Source: Pseudomonadota bacterium (GTDB lineage: Bacteria; Pseudomonadota; Gammaproteobacteria; Burkholderiales; Ferrovaceae). From it: a DNA stretch of 8,150 nt. Positions 5,772 through 8,150 of this stretch are shown here, in pieces. Both the position numbers and the translations under genes were made by a program. The notes under the pieces are model-generated. The model had not been told where the DNA came from. It ran no database searches and saw only the letters and a list, made by a program, of their open reading frames with translations. The stretch spans positions 1 to 8,150 of the forward strand of contig JAJZPY010000092.1 in the NCBI GenBank assembly GCA_021811005.1. Direction: 5' to 3'. Positions within the stretch are counted from its first letter, which is position 1, and every line of letters begins with the position of its first letter.

Positions 5772-6659
5772 ATGGAAGAGAAGATTGAACGGCTGCTTGG
5801 ACTGGCTGTTCTGACCGTGTGGGGGACGGCTGCCTTCGGCGGCGGCGATGTCCCGAGCAAGGCGCTCAACCAGGGTGGCGTCGTCAACACCCGCCATAAC
5901 CTGACCCAGAGCTACCTGGGGGCAAGCAGCGTTTTCATGGATTTTGCCCGCAACAATTACGGCGAGGTCTGCGTCTACTGCCATACCCCCCACGGCGCGA
6001 GCGCGGTGGTGGCGGCGCCGCTGTGGAACCGCACCGCGACCGGCACCGCCTACACGCTATACAATCGGCCCACCAACGCGACGGTGACCCAGCCGGGGAC
6101 CAATTCGCTCACTTGCCTGTCCTGTCACGACGGCACCGTGGCGGTGGACTCCATCATCAACATGCCCGGCTCGGGCAAGTATAATGCGGCCCAGGCCTCT
6201 TCACAGAACACCGCTTTCCTCAATGCCTGGTCCAATCCCAGCGGCATCGACGCGACCGACAACCACGAGGGCTTGAACGCCACCGGCTGCCTGTCCTGCC
6301 ATAATCCCGCGGGGCAGGCGCAGGCGCCCGATTTTACCGTGTTCGCCATCGGCACCGACCTGACCAACGACCATCCGGTGGGGATCCGCTACCCGACGAC
6401 TTTCGGGGAGGGGGGGGATTTCAAGCCGCCCGCCGTGTCCAGCGGCAACCTCGCGTTCTTCGACAGCGACGGCAACGGCCGCGCCGATTCCAAGAACGTG
6501 CGCCTGTACAACACCGGCGAAGGCTACGAGGTGGAATGCGCCTCCTGCCATGATCCGCACGGCGTGCCCAGCGGCGGCCCCGGCAGCGTATTCAATCCCT
6601 CGTTCCTGCGGGTCGCCAACACCAACAGTGCCTTGTGCCAAACCTGCCACAACAAGTGA
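5772..6659 (+). CDS. Secreted pentahaem cytochrome c
   Basis: The product is 295 residues from ATG 5772. A signal peptide (charged MEEKIER, core LLGLAVLTVWGTAAF, cleavage near AAFG|GG) exports it. Five CXXCH motifs bind haem c: CVYCH (67-71, followed by TPHG), CLSCH (115-119, followed by DGTVAVDS), CLSCH (173-177), CASCH (256-260, followed by DPHG) and CQTCH (289-293), the last only two residues from the C-terminus. CHxPHG and CHDGT contexts are typical of multihaem cytochromes of the doubled-CXXCH/c3-like type used in periplasmic or extracellular electron transfer. A dockerin-like loop, DSDGNGRADSKN (about 231-242), could bind calcium. It is co-oriented with propeller 2, 105 bp downstream, with a stem-loop in the gap, and may be cotranscribed or have its own promoter. 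A G8 run at 6410-6417 lies in the gene but the frame is intact. I do not recognise a named family. Confidence 0.88.
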   Translation: MEEKIERLLGLAVLTVWGTAAFGGGDVPSKALNQGGVVNTRHNLTQSYLGASSVFMDFARNNYGEVCVYCHTPHGASAVVAAPLWNRTATGTAYTLYNRPTNATVTQPGTNSLTCLSCHDGTVAVDSIINMPGSGKYNAAQASSQNTAFLNAWSNPSGIDATDNHEGLNATGCLSCHNPAGQAQAPDFTVFAIGTDLTNDHPVGIRYPTTFGEGGDFKPPAVSSGNLAFFDSDGNGRADSKNVRLYNTGEGYEVECASCHDPHGVPSGGPGSVFNPSFLRVANTNSALCQTCHNK

Positions 6660-6674
6660 CCTCGGCAGGCGCCG

Positions 6675-8150
6675 CTACCCCGTGGCTTCGGCCCTGGCGC
6701 GGATCGAGTCGGTCATCTGGGCCGCGGCGAGGGGTTCCCCGAGCAGAAAACCCTGCACGCGGATTCCGGCATATTCCTTGAACCGAGCCAACTGTTCGTG
6801 GTTTTCGACCCCCTCCACCACGACCTGGATGCCGAGCTTGTCGGACATGGCGATGATGGCGCCGACGATGGCCGCATCGTCCGGATCGCTGGCGATATCC
6901 CGGACGAAAGACTGGTCGATCTTGAGGACGTTGATCGGTAGTTTCTTCAGGTAGCCCAGGGAAGAATAGCCGGTGCCGAAATCGTCCACCGAGAACCGCA
7001 CGCCCCGTTCCGCCAGCGACTCCATGATGCGAATGGTGTTGTCGATTTCCTGCATGATCACGCTTTCGGTGATCTCCAGTTCCAGGCAATCGGGGGACAG
7101 GTTGCTTTTCTCCAGCGCCGCGATGACTTGGTTCGCCAGGTCGGCGTGCTGGAACTGGCGCGGGGACACATTCACCGCCATCAGCAGCTTGGGAAAGCCC
7201 ATGTCGCACCAGATTTTTGCCTGGGCACAGGCGGTTTCCAGCACCCAGTTTCCGATCGGGATGATGAGGCCGGTTTCCTCCGCCAGATGAATGAACGTCT
7301 CCGGATAGAGCAGCCCGCGTTGCGGGTGGCGCCAGCGCAGCAATGCCTCGAAGCCCGTAAGCCGGCCGCTATGGAAATCGAACTGGGGTTGGTAATGCAG
7401 TACCATCTCTTGGCGTTGCAGCGCCTTGTGCAAACCGGTCACCAGCGCCAGGCGCTCGTCCGCGCGTACGCTCAGCTCCTCGTTGTACAACTGGTACCAC
7501 ATGCCGCCGGTGCTCTTGGCGCGATACATGGCGGTATCGGCATTTTTGAGCAAAATCTCGGAAGTGACGCCGTCGCCAGGGAACAGGCTGATGCCGATGC
7601 TGAGGGAAACGTAGACTTCCTGGCCGTCCAGCGTGAAAGACTGGCTGAAACTGTCCAGGATCTTCTTGGCGACGATCGCCGCGTCCTCCGAGTGCGCGAT
7701 CTTGGCCAGGATGATGGTGAACTCGTCGCCGCCCATGCGCGCCACCGTGTCGGTATCGCGGACGCAGCTTTTCAGGCGCTGGGCGACCAATTTCAGCAGA
7801 CTGTCTCCGGCATCATGGCCCAGGCTGTCGTTGACTAGCTTGAAATTGTCCACGTCGAGAAACAATACGCCGATGCTGTTCTCGGGATGGCGCATGGCCA
7901 GGGCGATGGCCTGGTTCAGCCGGTCCACGAAGAGCACCCGGTTGGGCAGATCGGTCAGGTAATCGTGGTAGATCTGGTGCAGAATGCGCTCCTCGGCCGA
8001 TTTGCGTTCGGTGATGTCGCTGAACACTCCCACGTAATTGATCACCTTGCCGTATTCGTCCGACAAGCGGCTGATGCTCAGCCACTGCGGATAGATGTCG
8101 CCATTTTTGCGGATATTCCAGATTTCCCCCTGCCATTGCGCACTATCGGC
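6675..8150 (-). CDS. PAS-GGDEF-EAL c-di-GMP signalling protein, C-terminal 491 residues (5' end beyond the right edge)
   Basis: The minus-strand frame is open from the window edge to TAG at 6675-6677, so the true start lies outside; the in-frame TTG at 8066 is inside the PAS domain and is not the start. It begins with the end of a PAS/PAC module (WQGEIWNIRKNGDIYPQWL ... GVFSDITERKSAEERI). A GGDEF domain follows with canonical GGDEF at nt 7733-7719, LDVDNFKLVNDSLGHDAGD upstream, and an RxxD inhibitory site (RDTD) five residues before it. The EAL domain has EALLRW (EAL at nt 7349-7341), NVSPRQFQ, LEITES, DDFGTGYSSL, KIDQSFV and EGVE, that is, the usual metal-binding and catalytic motifs. It may therefore make and hydrolyse c-di-GMP, with phosphodiesterase activity likely. 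It converges on the pentahaem cytochrome with a 15-bp gap and need not share its regulation. Confidence 0.93.
   Translation of the reverse strand, partial: ADSAQWQGEIWNIRKNGDIYPQWLSISRLSDEYGKVINYVGVFSDITERKSAEERILHQIYHDYLTDLPNRVLFVDRLNQAIALAMRHPENSIGVLFLDVDNFKLVNDSLGHDAGDSLLKLVAQRLKSCVRDTDTVARMGGDEFTIILAKIAHSEDAAIVAKKILDSFSQSFTLDGQEVYVSLSIGISLFPGDGVTSEILLKNADTAMYRAKSTGGMWYQLYNEELSVRADERLALVTGLHKALQRQEMVLHYQPQFDFHSGRLTGFEALLRWRHPQRGLLYPETFIHLAEETGLIIPIGNWVLETACAQAKIWCDMGFPKLLMAVNVSPRQFQHADLANQVIAALEKSNLSPDCLELEITESVIMQEIDNTIRIMESLAERGVRFSVDDFGTGYSSLGYLKKLPINVLKIDQSFVRDIASDPDDAAIVGAIIAMSDKLGIQVVVEGVENHEQLARFKEYAGIRVQGFLLGEPLAAAQMTDSIRARAEATG

Noticed and set aside
4437..5993. Long minus-strand reading frame of about 518 codons opposite propeller 2 and its flanks
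   Set aside because: It is antisense to well-supported genes, has a composition typical of GC-rich shadow frames (rich in R, H, P and A) and shows no domain.
1..8150. tRNA, rRNA, CRISPR array, transposase or phage genes
   Set aside because: No cloverleaf-like, regularly spaced repeat, or transposase or integrase signatures were seen on either strand.

Overview
The window is GC-rich, densely coded bacterial DNA. Codon use, the PAS-GGDEF-EAL architecture and the abundance of c-type cytochromes suggest a respiratory proteobacterium, most likely a betaproteobacterium. That placement is inferred from gene style; there is no rRNA or other taxonomic marker here.

Layout. The start of an exported protein of unknown function runs off the left edge on the minus strand (1-109). 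An unusually AT-rich gap of about 380 bp follows; it holds a long imperfect inverted repeat and a sigma-54-like promoter candidate. Next, on the minus strand, is an NHL-repeat six-bladed beta-propeller lipoprotein (493-1641). Divergent from it, on the plus strand, are a triheme cytochrome c gene broken by frameshifts (1842-2681, with an out-of-frame signal peptide just upstream), a membrane diguanylate cyclase whose periplasmic sensor carries two CXXCH haem motifs (2699-4552), a second NHL lipoprotein paralogous to the first and overlapping the cyclase gene (4509-5666), and a secreted pentahaem cytochrome c (5772-6659). Convergent with the last gene is a partial PAS-GGDEF-EAL protein on the minus strand that runs off the right edge (6675-8150).

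How the parts may work together. Two envelope-anchored propellers, a triheme and a pentahaem cytochrome form a plausible periplasmic or outer-membrane electron-transfer module. The diheme cyclase sits inside the cluster and could report the redox or ligand state of the periplasm as c-di-GMP, while the neighbouring GGDEF-EAL protein could remove that signal. Three sigma-54-like (-24/-12) matches lie ahead of the left-edge gene, the first propeller gene and the triheme gene, hinting at enhancer-dependent shared control, although the last two conflict with a possible upstream start of the triheme gene. The most interesting points are the haem-sensing cyclase embedded between cytochromes, the duplicated propeller, and the frameshifted but otherwise well-preserved triheme cytochrome.
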